NCBI RefSeq assembly: GCF_024125425.1
Contig: NZ_JAMXWN010000009.1
Location: forward strand, 62,001 to 126,000
Length of the DNA: 64,000 bases
Source: Sporolactobacillus kofuensis
GTDB lineage: Bacteria; Bacillota; Bacilli; Bacillales; Sporolactobacillaceae
Direction: 5' to 3'
In this document: positions 54,214 to 63,931 of the stretch, one piece after another
How the letters are laid out: every line of letters begins with the position of its first letter
Position numbering within the stretch: the stretch's first letter is position 1
The notes under the pieces: generated by a model
The model's input: the letters and a program-made list of their open reading frames with translations, nothing else
What the model was told of the DNA's origin: nothing
Databases searched by the model: none
Made by a program: the position numbers and the translations under genes

Positions 54214-54263
54214 TAAACTATACGATCTCCTTTTTCATGTTCAGTATTATCATACAAATGATT

Positions 54264-54294
54264 AGGCATTCCCCGCGACGGACGGAAAATGCCT
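54264..54294 (-). promoter_or_regulatory. Stable hairpin in the cshA leader
   Basis: AGGCATTCCCCG / CGGAAAATGCCT (two wobble pairs on the RNA strand), seven-base loop, no T run. It lies about 50 bases upstream of the cshA ATG and may shape mRNA stability or translation. Confidence 0.5.
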
Positions 54295-54489
54295 ACCAAA
54301 CATTGAACGAGACATCATCTTTGTTTTCAAAAGTAAACCTCTTCCATCCCATTGATTACCTAAACACATAATTTCACCTTACCATGTACAGACATGAATT
54401 GCAATGGAAGTCCCGTTTAAAACAGGATTGAAACATTTTTAATCAGTCAATACTTACTATTATTCACATTCATTTCATAAGAAATACGG

Positions 54490-54519
54490 TAAAAGTGTAA
54501 CACATTTATCTAAAAGTGT
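54490..54519 (+). promoter_or_regulatory. Direct repeats upstream of zwf
   Basis: TAAAAGTGT occurs at 54490-54498 and 54511-54519, 21 bases (two helical turns) apart, each followed within six bases by ACATT. They lie 45-75 bases before the zwf ATG and may be an operator. No good -35/-10 pair was found. The rest of 54214-54563 shows nothing else. Confidence 0.4.
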
Positions 54520-54563
54520 GATAACATTCAAATATAACGAACGAGGAACGAGGGAAATTACCA

Positions 54564-56036
54564 ATGATTGAAACGACAAAAGAGCCGGTTCTTATTTTTT
54601 TGTTCGGAGCAACTGGAGACCTGGCCCGAAGAAAACTTTATTCCGCTCTTTATCGCCTTTATAAGAGGGACCAACAATTTGCAGTGATTGGACTTGCACG
54701 TCGCCCACATACCGATGAGACTTATCGTGATTTAATAAATGACTCATTACCCTCAGATGCGGGGCAGCGCCAGCACTTCTTAGCCCGTTTTTATTATCGC
54801 CGATTGGACATTACCCGTCCGGAAAATTTCGTCTCGTTGAAGAAATTTAGCGATGAACTAAATGAGCGGTACCAATTAAATGGAAATCGAATATTCTATC
54901 TTTCTCTTGCACCTAACTTCTTCGGTGAAGCTGCAAAACACCTGAAAGAATCCGGTCTTGCAACGACTTCAGGTTGGAAACGATTAGTTATTGAGAAACC
55001 GTTCGGCCATGATTTGCAATCGTCAAAGGAATTAAATGATAGTCTATTGCATGCATTTGATGAAGACGAGATCTATCGTATCGACCATTATCTTGGTAAA
55101 GAAATGGTTCAAAATATTGAAGTGCTTCGTTTTGCAAATCCAATATTTGAAGCCGTCTGGAACAGGCGCTATATTTCAAATGTCCAAATTACACTGAGTG
55201 AAACGCTGGGTGTTGGAGAACGCGCGAATTATTATGATCAAACCGGGGCTCTTTTGGATATGGTTCAGAATCATATTATGCAACTTCTGACATTGATTGC
55301 CATGGAACCTCCTACCCAGTTTGAGACGAATGATGTTCGCTATGAGAAAGTTAAAGTGCTCAAAGCATTCCGCCCGATGAATGTTAATAATGTTGTCGAA
55401 CAAATCGTCCGTGGGCAGTATACTCGCGGGATGACACCGGATAGGCAAAAACTGCGTGGTTATCTTGACGAGGAAAATATTAGTAGTGCATCGGATACAG
55501 AAACATTCGTTGCTGCACGTTTTCTTATCGATAATTATCGTTGGTCAGGGGTTCCCTTCTACGTTCGAACCGGTAAACGCATGACTGAAAAATCAACACA
55601 AATTATCATCCAATTTAAGAAACTGCCAAAGAATCCATATTTCCATAATGTGAACCATGTCGGTCCAAATTTACTTGTCATCTATATTTCACCAGATGAA
55701 GGATTATCACTAAAGCTTAACGTAAAAGAAACCGGAGAAACAGGAAATACCATTCCGATTTCCTTAAAATTCCGCAATAATGCACTCGCTGAAGAAAATA
55801 TGCAAGATGCTTACGAACGTCTCATTGCAGACTGTATTAAAGGCGATTCCACGAACTTTACGCGTTGGGATGAAGTTGCTTATTCCTGGGAGATTGTGGA
55901 CTCTATTGTCGACTCTTGGAAACAGCGTCGCGTACCTGTTGACTACTATGAAGCCGGTACAATGGGACCTTCTTCAGCTGACGAATTACTAGAGAAAAAC
56001 GGTCATCATTGGTGGCCGCTCATGCATATGGAATAA
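54564..56036 (+). CDS. zwf: Glucose-6-phosphate 1-dehydrogenase
   Basis: A 490-residue NADP-dependent enzyme opening the oxidative pentose-phosphate pathway. It has FLFGATGDLARRKLYSALYRL (NADP), VIEKPFG, and the substrate motif RIDHYLGKEMVQN with catalytic His. The usual length. RBS GAGG near 54551. Single-gene unit closed by a strong terminator. Whether gntZ lies elsewhere is not visible. Confidence 0.96.
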   Translation: MIETTKEPVLIFLFGATGDLARRKLYSALYRLYKRDQQFAVIGLARRPHTDETYRDLINDSLPSDAGQRQHFLARFYYRRLDITRPENFVSLKKFSDELNERYQLNGNRIFYLSLAPNFFGEAAKHLKESGLATTSGWKRLVIEKPFGHDLQSSKELNDSLLHAFDEDEIYRIDHYLGKEMVQNIEVLRFANPIFEAVWNRRYISNVQITLSETLGVGERANYYDQTGALLDMVQNHIMQLLTLIAMEPPTQFETNDVRYEKVKVLKAFRPMNVNNVVEQIVRGQYTRGMTPDRQKLRGYLDEENISSASDTETFVAARFLIDNYRWSGVPFYVRTGKRMTEKSTQIIIQFKKLPKNPYFHNVNHVGPNLLVIYISPDEGLSLKLNVKETGETGNTIPISLKFRNNALAEENMQDAYERLIADCIKGDSTNFTRWDEVAYSWEIVDSIVDSWKQRRVPVDYYEAGTMGPSSADELLEKNGHHWWPLMHME

Positions 56037-56050
56037 TATCTGCATAACAA

Positions 56051-56097
56051 AAAATTGGGCACCTTTCGTTCAACGAAGGTGCCCAATTTTATTTTTT
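56051..56097. terminator. Terminator between zwf and the SGNH hydrolase gene
   Basis: AAAATTGGGCACCTT / AAGGTGCCCAATTTT fifteen-pair stem, with a T-rich tail on the plus strand and A-rich flank on the other side. It can serve both convergent genes. Confidence 0.92.
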
Positions 56098-56119
56098 TGC
56101 TGTACACGTTAATCCAATG

Positions 56120-56929
56120 TTAATGCGCATGCCAATTTCTTTTTATGGCGTCCATTAACCGTGCGGACATCTCCGCATAGCCTTTTTTATTTGGATGGAA
56201 ATGATCCGTATAAAGCAGCTTATCTGTATTGCCTTTGAACAGATCGCTCGTCTGTATAAAAGTAGCAGGCTTATATTTGCTTATAATTGACTCGCTTTTT
56301 GTATTCCATCGATTAAGAATGGGAATAAAATCTTTATTCGCACGCCCCAGGTAATCCTCAAAAGGATTATACAGACCAAAATAATAAATGCGCGTATTTG
56401 GATTCAACCGGCGTATCTTAGTGAACACTTGGTTTAAATGATCTGAGAATACTTTTTGCTGATTGGAAAAATCACTTTGGTGAAGATCCAAAAAATTCTT
56501 TCTGAAGACATAAACCAAATCATTACCACCAATTGTAAGAAAGATGGTATTTGACTGTTTTATAGCATGAGCCACTTGAGGTTGCTTCAATTTCTTTAAT
56601 AAATCCGATGAAGTGTCTCCTTGATGACCGAAATCTTGTATCTCAACTTTCTTTACTCGTTTCTCTTTCTTCAACTTTTTAGTTGTCGCTCCGACATACC
56701 CCTGATTGTCTAGATCACCAACACCTTCAGTTAATGAATCGCCTATAGCAACAATCTTATAAGTGAGTTTCTCAGGTTTCTTCTTTGGTGCTGTTGTTTT
56801 CCCCATAAAGACAACATATATACTAGCAATTAAAATAACACCAATAATCAAGATTAATAGACTGATAACGATTTTTTTCTTAATAACTCTGCACCTCTCT
56901 AGCCCTTTCGTTATGCACCATACCACCAC
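56120..56929 (-). CDS. Membrane-anchored SGNH/GDSL hydrolase
   Basis: A protein of up to 269 residues: one N-terminal membrane helix (KKIVISLLILIIGVILIASIYVVF) and an extracellular SGNH esterase domain with Ser in IVAIGDSLTEGVGD, Gly-x-Asn in LTIGGNDLVYV and Asp/His in YTDHFHPNKKGY. Relatives in Bacillales (YpmR type) act on lipids or cell-wall esters. The start is unclear: GTG 56929 has no RBS, while a good GAGAGGTG (56896-56903) faces only GTT/ATT codons. It overlaps the end of the GrpB gene. Confidence 0.82.
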   Translation of the reverse strand: MVVWCITKGLERCRVIKKKIVISLLILIIGVILIASIYVVFMGKTTAPKKKPEKLTYKIVAIGDSLTEGVGDLDNQGYVGATTKKLKKEKRVKKVEIQDFGHQGDTSSDLLKKLKQPQVAHAIKQSNTIFLTIGGNDLVYVFRKNFLDLHQSDFSNQQKVFSDHLNQVFTKIRRLNPNTRIYYFGLYNPFEDYLGRANKDFIPILNRWNTKSESIISKYKPATFIQTSDLFKGNTDKLLYTDHFHPNKKGYAEMSARLMDAIKRNWHAH

Positions 56930-57432
56930 TGCAATGCAGTTTGTTCGATACGTCTACATAGTTCGTTTTTACCTTCGCAATAACTGTCGCAATCATTTGG
57001 ATAGTGTTCCGCTAATTGTACTTTCATTTGGCTGTATAAATCGGCAGCATCTTCATGAACACTTAAAAAATCACGAAATGCCAAATGTCTTACCACATCT
57101 TCAGTTCCGCTTGTATATGCATGAAGATGAACAAGGTGATTCCCTACCCCATCCGTCTTTTCAAAATAACGACGACCTTTAATGCCATGTGTTCCTAAGG
57201 GCCGATAACCCAACGATGACAATTGTTCATTATCATCAAGAGCATGAACATCCTCAACCTCGATAAGAATATCAATCGTCGGCTTTGCACACATTCCCGG
57301 TATAGCAGTACTTCCGATATGATGAATAGCAGTTACCATTGATTTTAGATGATGAATGATTTGTGATGATTCTTTTTTATATAGGATCGGCCACTCCTCG
57401 TCATAAGGGACCACTTTTCGTTCTCTTTGCAC
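56911..57432 (-). CDS. GrpB/UPF0157 family nucleotidyltransferase-like protein
   Basis: A 173-residue member of the GrpB/UPF0157 family, an adenylyl/nucleotidyltransferase-like fold. It has VPYDEEWPILYKKE, the GS-type motif AIHHIGSTAIPGMCAKPTIDILIEV (Gly-Ser and Asp metal ligand) and HLHAYTSGT, FRDFLSVHEDAADLYSQMK. It is often found near dephospho-CoA kinase or resistance genes; the reaction is unsettled. Upstream of the SGNH hydrolase with a 19-base overlap at most. Confidence 0.85.
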   Translation of the reverse strand: MQRERKVVPYDEEWPILYKKESSQIIHHLKSMVTAIHHIGSTAIPGMCAKPTIDILIEVEDVHALDDNEQLSSLGYRPLGTHGIKGRRYFEKTDGVGNHLVHLHAYTSGTEDVVRHLAFRDFLSVHEDAADLYSQMKVQLAEHYPNDCDSYCEGKNELCRRIEQTALQWWYGA

Positions 57433-57512
57433 GGACTACTACACTCCTCTAGATCATTTGCTCATGGCTGTTCCTATTTTACCATAGACTCCTTATAATC
57501 ATTTCGAAGAAA

Positions 57513-57540
57513 AAACAAAAAACAGCGCGTAGGCGCTGCT
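57513..57540 (-). terminator. Terminator of the small basic protein gene
   Basis: Minus strand CAGCGC / GCGCTG stem with a four-base loop and TTTTTTG tail, about 45 bases past the small gene's stop. Confidence 0.85.
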
Positions 57541-57583
57541 TTCCTATGACGAATGGTGATCATCTGATTCATTTTCACACGGA

Positions 57584-57703
57584 TTATTTTACCGCATGCC
57601 GGTTATCAATTCTAATTTCAATCTTTTTAATCGCTTTCTCATCTTGGAGTATTTCCGACTTGTTTTTGAGGATTAATTCTTTAATGTTGCCTCTTTTTCT
57701 CAT
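57584..57703 (-). CDS. FbpB-type small basic protein
   Basis: A 39-residue Lys/Arg-rich protein: MRKRGNIKELILKNKSEI, then LQDEKAIKKIEIRIDNRHAVK. It matches the FbpB/small basic protein pattern (MRK, ...KxxLL..., then IEKRIDxRH). In B. subtilis FbpB is Fur-regulated and works with the small RNA FsrA in iron sparing. AAAGGTGG lies nine bases before ATG 57703, and a strong terminator follows. The gene is too short for most gene callers. Iron control is inferred from the family; I see no confident Fur box. Confidence 0.75.
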   Translation of the reverse strand: MRKRGNIKELILKNKSEILQDEKAIKKIEIRIDNRHAVK

Positions 57704-57899
57704 CGCTACCAACCACCTTTCTCGTTGTTCCATAAATTCACTGTATAGGACATATTCGGATTAAACGAAATTATGTGAATCTTTATTTATGTTTGTATCA
57801 TTCCCCATTATCGATCATTAAAACCCTTTCTCTGACCTTTTGTTAAACTTTGGAACAATCTGCTACAATAAGGTGTAGAAACTGCAAGGGGGTTATTGA

Positions 57900-59276
57900 A
57901 TGGATCAGCAAATTACAAATACATTGGAGAAGAATCGAGAGCACTATTTGAAGGAAATGATTGAGTTTCTTTCAATTCCAAGTATAAGTTCAGATTCAAC
58001 GCGAAAATCAGACGTAAGAAAAGCAGCCAAGTGGCTATCCGATGACTTGCGCAAAGGCGGTTTGGAAAACGTTCAAATTCTTGAAACAGCGGGGCATCCT
58101 GTCGTTTACGCTGATTATGTGAAAGCAGAGGGCAAGCCGACCGTTCTCTGTTACGGACATTATGACGTTCAACCGGTAGATCCGATTGACAAATGGAACA
58201 CCGATCCTTTTCAACCGGTAATAAAAGACGACGTTATTTATGGTCGCGGAACGAGTGATGACAAGGGTCAAGTATTTATGCTTGCTAAGATGGCAGAAAC
58301 CATCTTAGAGGCAAAGGGTGAATTGCCGGTTAACATTAAATTCTGTTTTGAAGGAGAAGAAGAAATCGGCAGCAAAAACCTTGATGCGTTCGTTGATGAA
58401 CATCTCGAACTTCTCAAAGCAGACGTTCTTCTCGTGTCAGACACAACAATGATCGGTATGGATCAACCGGCAGTCAGCTATGCTCTGCGTGGGCTCTGCG
58501 GATTAGAGGTCCGATTGCAAGGTGCAAATGGCGATCTGCACTCCGGCGTCTATGGAGGAGCTGTGCAAAATACACTTCATGCTATGATTGAACTACTTTC
58601 AACATTGCATGACAATAAAGGTCACGTAACGGTTGACGGTTTCTACGATCAAGTGGATCCCTTAACTGATGAGGAACGAAAGACATGCGAACAACTTTCA
58701 AACGATGAAGCATTAAAAAAAGAACTCGGTGTTGATGCACTTTATGGTGAAGAAGGCTACCCAACGGTTGCACGTATCTGGTCACGTCCAACACTTGAAA
58801 TCAACGGGCTTTACGGTGGTTTTCAAGGAGAAGGGCTAAAAACTGTTATCCCGTCGACAGCTACCGCCAAAATTACTTGCCGTCTTGTTCCTGATCAAGA
58901 TCCGGCTATAATCGGTGCATTACTTAAGAAGCATCTCAGAGATCATCTCCCAGAAGGTGTAAAACTTGATGTCGAACTGATGGATCATGCAGAACCATTT
59001 AGTATGCCCGTCAATCATCCGGCATTGAAAGCTGCACATCACGCACTGGAAGAAGCTTTCACTACAAAAGCAATACTTTCTCGTCAAGGTGGATCTGTTC
59101 CGATTGTCAATACGTTTCATGATAAACTCGGTCTCGCACCCATTCTGATGGGATTTGGTCTCGATAGTGAGAATTTCCATGCGCCAAATGAACATTTCCA
59201 CCTTCAAAATTATGATCGTGGCATGCGCGCACTCATCGCCTTCTTGTACGATTTACCTGAACAGATGCAAAAATGA
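57900..59276 (+). CDS. M20-family dipeptidase
   Basis: A 458-residue zinc peptidase of the M20 family (CNDP/PepV-like, YtjP type). It has LCYGHYDVQPV (His zinc ligand), IYGRGTSDDKGQ (bridging Asp), FEGEEEIGSKNL (catalytic Glu plus zinc Glu), and later LHSGVYGG dimerisation region and GLDSENFHAPNEHF with the last His. It cleaves dipeptides in the cytosol. It follows a promoter-proximal GGGGG RBS (CAAGGGGG) and ends at a strong terminator. Confidence 0.9.
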   Translation: MDQQITNTLEKNREHYLKEMIEFLSIPSISSDSTRKSDVRKAAKWLSDDLRKGGLENVQILETAGHPVVYADYVKAEGKPTVLCYGHYDVQPVDPIDKWNTDPFQPVIKDDVIYGRGTSDDKGQVFMLAKMAETILEAKGELPVNIKFCFEGEEEIGSKNLDAFVDEHLELLKADVLLVSDTTMIGMDQPAVSYALRGLCGLEVRLQGANGDLHSGVYGGAVQNTLHAMIELLSTLHDNKGHVTVDGFYDQVDPLTDEERKTCEQLSNDEALKKELGVDALYGEEGYPTVARIWSRPTLEINGLYGGFQGEGLKTVIPSTATAKITCRLVPDQDPAIIGALLKKHLRDHLPEGVKLDVELMDHAEPFSMPVNHPALKAAHHALEEAFTTKAILSRQGGSVPIVNTFHDKLGLAPILMGFGLDSENFHAPNEHFHLQNYDRGMRALIAFLYDLPEQMQK

Positions 59277-59296
59277 TCCGAAATGAATGTAAGAAA

Positions 59297-59332
59297 GAGG
59301 CTGTCCTTTATAGAAAGGACAGCCCCTTTTTA
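59297..59332 (+). terminator. Terminator of the M20 gene
   Basis: GGCTGTCCTTT / AAAGGACAGCC eleven-pair stem, small loop and TTTTT tail, about 20 bases past the stop. Confidence 0.92.
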
Positions 59333-59518
59333 ATTGAAGAAGTCATATGAAGTTTATTCATCCAAAACGAATCTTTTTCATAAAGAGCATCATTACAATG
59401 GAGTCGGTTTTAACCTGTCCAACGGAATCCTCTCCTCCGAAAAATAATCCGAATGTTTGAAGGCACTAAAAGAACTCCTTCATTTATTATTTTGTACCGT
59501 TTTTTTGAATGTTATACA

Positions 59519-62254
59519 TCAATTCACTGATTCAGCCAATTTTCGTCTTAATACAGTTTGAAGAATACCGCCATTACGATAGTAATCAATTTCAACTTCA
59601 CTATCAAAACGAACAATGACTTCGAAATTGATGTCAGTTCCATCACTTGTAATCGCTTTTGCAGTCACAATCTTTCCGGGAGCTACGGTTTCATCAACAA
59701 ATACCGTTATGGATTCCTCACCCGTGAGTCCCAAAGTATCTGCGTTCTGACCTTCAAGATATTGCAACGGAAGAACTCCCATCATCACAAGATTACTACG
59801 GTGAATACGTTCATAACTTTGAGCGATAACAGCCTTGATCCCGAGCAAATTTGTTCCTTTTGCTGCCCAGTCACGTGAGCTCCCCATTCCATAATCTCTT
59901 CCTGCCAAGACAACTAATGGAGTACCCTCTTGTTTGTATTTCATTGCCGCATCAAAGATTGGCATCACTTCATGTGTGGGCCAATAAGTTGTATAGCCGC
60001 CCTCTGTTCCTGATGCGATCTGATTCCTTATTCGTACATTTGCAAATGTTCCGCGCATCATGACTTCATGATTGCCACGTCGTGAACCGTAGGAATTAAA
60101 ATCAAATGGCCTTACTCCGTGATTCAACAAATAGGAGCCCGCAGGACTATTCTTGGCAATTGTTCCTGCCGGTGAGATATGATCCGTTGTCACTGAGTCA
60201 CCAAACTTGCCGATCACTCGCATCGATTTTAGTGGTGCAATCGCGTTTAATTCTGCGGATAAATGTTCAAAGAAAGGAGGATTTTGAATATACGTTGATG
60301 TTTGATCCCAATCGTATAACTCTCCCTTACTTGTTAGAATCTTATTCCACCGCTGATTTTCAGTAAAGACACGAGAATACTCCTTCTTGAAACTTTCAGG
60401 ACCTACTGATTGATTCATCACACCTTCAATTTCATCACTAGACGGCCAAATATCTTTGAAATATACGTCATTACCTTCGTGGTCCTTGCCGAAAGAATCA
60501 TGCGCCATATCAAAGTCAACCGTTCCAGCGAGTGCATAAGCGACAACAAGAGGTGGTGATGCTAAATAATTCGCACGAATCATTGAATGAATGCGCCCTT
60601 CGAAGTTGCGATTACCTGACAGTACCGCTGAAACAGTAAGATCCTGTTCTGCGATCGCTTTCTCAACTGCCGCTGGAAGTGGGCCGGAATTTCCAATACA
60701 TGTTGTGCAACCATAGCCAACAACATTGAAACCCATTTGTTCAAGATAAGGTAACAAACCAGCCTTCTCAAGGTAATCTGTTACAACTTTTGATCCTGGG
60801 GCCAAGCTTGTCTTCACATAGTTTGGTACAGTTAGCCCTTTTTCTACTGCTTTTTTTGCGACTAACCCAGCACCAATCATTACACTTGGATTGCTCGTGT
60901 TCGTACAGCTGGTAATGGCTGCAATGACTACAGCTCCCGTTCTCAGTTGTTCTTGTGTTCCATCGTCATAAGTCACTGTTGCTTCTTTACTCAGCTCGTC
61001 ATTTTGAAAACCAAACCCATGATTCCCTGATGGCCGTGTAAGCGCTGCTTCGAATTCATTTTTCATCTCCGCAAGCGTAACACGATCTTGCGGACGTTTC
61101 GGACCGGAGAGCGATGGATGTATATCAGATAGATTTAGTTCAAGGACTTTCGTAAAATTAGGATCTTGGGCTTCAGGTGTGTAAAATAAACCATTTGCCC
61201 GGCAATAGTCTTCAACGAGCTGTACCTGTTCTTCAGAACGTCCTGTAAGGCGTAAATAATCTAACGTTACTTGATCAACAGGGAAGAAAGTTGCCGTTGC
61301 ACCGTTTTCCGGGGACATATTCGATACTGTGGCACGATCTGCCAGTGACATATGTGAGAGACTAGGACCAAAGAATTCAACAAATTTACCAACAACTCCT
61401 TCTTCACGAAGCAATTGGGTCACACTGAGTGCGAGGTCGGTTGCTGTCGTACCATTTGGGAGTTCTCCTGTGATTCTGATGCCAATCACATCCGGAACAG
61501 GAAAATAAGAGGGTTGTCCAAGCATCCCTGCTTCAGCTTCAATCCCTCCGACACCCCAACCAAGTACACCAAGACCATTAATCATCGTTGTATGCGAATC
61601 CGTCCCAACCAGTGTATCCGGAAAAGCTAAAGTTACACCGTCATCGTCCTCCACAGCGTGAACCACAGCAGCTAGATACTCAAGATTCACCTGGTGAACG
61701 ATTCCCGTCGCAGGTGGAACAGCACGGAAATTCTTGAACGACGTTTGTGCCCACTTTAGAAATTTATAACGTTCTTCATTACGTTCGAATTCTCGTTCCA
61801 TGTTAAACTGCAAGGCATGATTCGTACCGAATTGATCAACTTGTACCGAGTGATCAACAACAAGGTCAACCGGTTTTTCCGGATTTATTTTTTCTGGATC
61901 CCCGCCTAAGTCAGCCATAGCCTTCCTAAGTGATGCAAGATCTACAACTGCCGGAACTCCCGTGAAATCTTGAAGAATGATTCTTGAGGGATTAAAGGGA
62001 ACATCAATCTGTTTATTCAGTTTCGCAGTCCCCCAGCTTGCCAAGTTCTCAACGTGTTCTTTCTTTATCACTTTACCGTCACATTGGCGGAGAACAGCTT
62101 CTAGCAATACTTTAATTGAATAGGGCAGTTTATTGATCGCCCCATACTCAGATAACGCGCTTAACCGGTAATAATTGAAGGGCTTACCGCTGCTTGTAAA
62201 CGTATCAAGAGCTTGAAAGTAATCCTTCGTTTTAGACGTCTTCGTGGCTGTCAT
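59519..62254 (-). CDS. citB: Aconitate hydratase
   Basis: A 911-residue AcnA/CitB aconitase of the TCA cycle, which also binds iron-response-like RNA when it loses its cluster in Bacillus. The three [4Fe-4S] cysteines are in [13 protein letters not shown] and [12 protein letters not shown]. The substrate and swivel domains have [23 protein letters not shown] and [16 protein letters not shown]. The length is exactly the family's. GGGGAGGG lies before ATG 62254. A CcpC-like box sits near -66 of the predicted promoter. Confidence 0.96.
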   Translation of the reverse strand: MTATKTSKTKDYFQALDTFTSSGKPFNYYRLSALSEYGAINKLPYSIKVLLEAVLRQCDGKVIKKEHVENLASWGTAKLNKQIDVPFNPSRIILQDFTGVPAVVDLASLRKAMADLGGDPEKINPEKPVDLVVDHSVQVDQFGTNHALQFNMEREFERNEERYKFLKWAQTSFKNFRAVPPATGIVHQVNLEYLAAVVHAVEDDDGVTLAFPDTLVGTDSHTTMINGLGVLGWGVGGIEAEAGMLGQPSYFPVPDVIGIRITGELPNGTTATDLALSVTQLLREEGVVGKFVEFFGPSLSHMSLADRATVSNMSPENGATATFFPVDQVTLDYLRLTGRSEEQVQLVEDYCRANGLFYTPEAQDPNFTKVLELNLSDIHPSLSGPKRPQDRVTLAEMKNEFEAALTRPSGNHGFGFQNDELSKEATVTYDDGTQEQLRTGAVVIAAITSCTNTSNPSVMIGAGLVAKKAVEKGLTVPNYVKTSLAPGSKVVTDYLEKAGLLPYLEQMGFNVVGYGCTTCIGNSGPLPAAVEKAIAEQDLTVSAVLSGNRNFEGRIHSMIRANYLASPPLVVAYALAGTVDFDMAHDSFGKDHEGNDVYFKDIWPSSDEIEGVMNQSVGPESFKKEYSRVFTENQRWNKILTSKGELYDWDQTSTYIQNPPFFEHLSAELNAIAPLKSMRVIGKFGDSVTTDHISPAGTIAKNSPAGSYLLNHGVRPFDFNSYGSRRGNHEVMMRGTFANVRIRNQIASGTEGGYTTYWPTHEVMPIFDAAMKYKQEGTPLVVLAGRDYGMGSSRDWAAKGTNLLGIKAVIAQSYERIHRSNLVMMGVLPLQYLEGQNADTLGLTGEESITVFVDETVAPGKIVTAKAITSDGTDINFEVIVRFDSEVEIDYYRNGGILQTVLRRKLAESVN

Positions 62255-62298
62255 TTGGGCACCCTCCCCTTTGAAATTAATGGAAACTTCTTTATTTA

Positions 62299-62365
62299 AT
62301 CATAATTGATCTAATTAATTAAGTAAATTTTAATTATCACAATTATCGTGATAAGTTTTACTTAT
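62299..62365 (-). promoter_or_regulatory. citB promoter and CcpC-like operator
   Basis: Minus strand TTTACT (62322-62327) and TATGAT (62299-62304), 17 bases apart, with transcription from about 62292. Upstream is ATAA-N7-TTAT (62351-62365), centred near -66. This matches both sequence and place of the B. subtilis CcpC dyad at citB. A perfect TTATCAC-N7-GTGATAA repeat (62334-62354) overlaps it. Confidence 0.65.
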
Positions 62366-62456
62366 CTATAAATATTTAGTGAAAGCCTTCTCTCTTCTAT
62401 TATCGACTATTTTTAAGTTTGAAGACAAAAAGAAGAGAATAAACACCATAAGATGT

Positions 62457-63185
62457 TTATCCTCTAGGTAAAGTAATTGTAAATTTGTACCGATCAGCAC
62501 GGAAAAGTGAGAGGGTTTGTTCAATCGGTTGGCCACTCTCAAGAAACGAACAACGCTCAATGAGAAGTAGCGGTGATCCATTAGGAATCTTAAGAATTTC
62601 TGCTTCTTCATTAGTTACTAAAGATGCCTCAAGTGACTGTTCCGCATGATGGATTTTCAAGCCGCATTCCTTTTCAATGTACTGATAAAGAGAGGGATCT
62701 GCTTTCTTCTCGGTGAGCTCTGGAAATACGCGAACCGGAAGATACGAAATTTCAATACCAATCGGCTCATCGTTAGCCAGTCGAACCCGCTTAATCTCAA
62801 AAACTTCTTCTGATGTCTTTAGTCCAAGATGCTTCGAAACGTTTGAAGAGGGAAGCGTCCTACTGAAATCCAAGATCTGACTTCCAGGTGTCATTCCACG
62901 GCGGATCATGTCCTCTGAGAATCCATCGAGTCCTAATAAATTTTTTTCAATTTTATAGTGATTCGCAACAAAGGTTCCTTTGCCTTTTATCCGGACAAGT
63001 ATTCCTGCATTTACAAGTTCCATAATTGCCTGGCGTACAGTCATCCGTGACACATGAAAATGATCGGTTAATTCTCGTTCAGAGGGAATCTGGTCGCCTG
63101 CTTGCAAATTTTTGTTTTCAATTAATTGTTCAATATATTGTTCGATTTGATAATACATGGGTACCGGGGACTGACGGTCAAACAT
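62457..63185 (-). CDS. nagR: GntR/HutC-family regulator of N-acetylglucosamine use
   Basis: A 242-residue repressor: N-terminal GntR winged helix (PMYYQIEQYIEQLIENKNLQAGDQIPSERELTDHFHVSRMTVRQAIMEL), and a C-terminal UTRA ligand domain (about 80-240). NagR (YvoA) releases DNA on binding glucosamine-6-phosphate or N-acetylglucosamine-6-phosphate. ATG 63185 lies five bases past the nagB stop with AAGGA upstream; the 54-residue extension upstream is inside nagB and not real. A weak hairpin overlaps the 3' end. Third gene of nagA-nagB-nagR. Confidence 0.9.
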   Translation of the reverse strand: MFDRQSPVPMYYQIEQYIEQLIENKNLQAGDQIPSERELTDHFHVSRMTVRQAIMELVNAGILVRIKGKGTFVANHYKIEKNLLGLDGFSEDMIRRGMTPGSQILDFSRTLPSSNVSKHLGLKTSEEVFEIKRVRLANDEPIGIEISYLPVRVFPELTEKKADPSLYQYIEKECGLKIHHAEQSLEASLVTNEEAEILKIPNGSPLLLIERCSFLESGQPIEQTLSLFRADRYKFTITLPRG

Positions 63186-63189
63186 TTCA

Positions 63190-63930
63190 TCATTCCTTGT
63201 TGAGTTTTGTAAGTGACAAGGCTTGTTCATCAGCAATGATTGTAACATCTGGATGCGCCACCAGTGCTGAAGCAGGAAAATCATCATCGGGAGCAGAGCA
63301 ATCCAAAAGCCTACGTACTGCTTCCGCCTTGTCTTTGCCAGAAGCAATCAAGATTATTTTTCTACTCTTTAATATCGTACCAATACCCATTGTGATTGCT
63401 TGGTCAGGAACTTTTGATAGATCGGTAAAATACCGGGCATTGGCTTGTCGTGTGGACGGAGTTAATTTTACAACATGTGTCCCAATCGTTAAAGGGGTGC
63501 CGGGTTCATTAAAGCCAATATGTCCATTGCGTCCAATACCGAGTAATTGCAAATCAACGCCGCCAAGGCTTTCAATCAACTGATCATAAGAAGCACAATA
63601 GTCGACCGATGCATGTTCTCCATCAGGAAGATGAGTTTGATTTGCTGGAATGTCTATATATTTAAAAAAGTGATGATACATATACGAATGATAGCTATTT
63701 GAATCTTGAGGATTAATACCAACATATTCATCAAGATTCACTGTATGAATCTTACTGTAGCTTGTTCCATTTTGCTGATGGTCCATCACGAGCGCTTTGT
63801 ACGTTTTTTCTGGCGTACCACCTGTCGCTAGTCCAAGGACCGCATTCGGTTTCTGCGTTACTAAAGTTGAGATGATCGTTGCCGCTTTTTGACTCATCTC
63901 ATTATTATTTGTTACTGAAATTAAGTGCAT
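63190..63930 (-). CDS. nagB: Glucosamine-6-phosphate deaminase
   Basis: A 246-residue NagB that turns glucosamine-6-phosphate into fructose-6-phosphate and ammonia. It has LGLATGGTPEKTY, catalytic Asp in TVNLDEYVG, and the active-site GIGRNGHIGFNEPGTPL with His. AGGAGG lies nine bases before ATG 63930; a ten-codon upstream extension is disfavoured. One base separates it from the nagA stop, typical of nagAB. Confidence 0.96.
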   Translation of the reverse strand: MHLISVTNNNEMSQKAATIISTLVTQKPNAVLGLATGGTPEKTYKALVMDHQQNGTSYSKIHTVNLDEYVGINPQDSNSYHSYMYHHFFKYIDIPANQTHLPDGEHASVDYCASYDQLIESLGGVDLQLLGIGRNGHIGFNEPGTPLTIGTHVVKLTPSTRQANARYFTDLSKVPDQAITMGIGTILKSRKIILIASGKDKAEAVRRLLDCSAPDDDFPASALVAHPDVTIIADEQALSLTKLNKE

Positions 63931-63931
63931 C

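Noticed and set aside
63186-63347. N-terminal extension of NagR by 54 residues
   Set aside because: It is nagB sequence read in another frame; GntR proteins begin at the MFDRQSPVP methionine with its own RBS.
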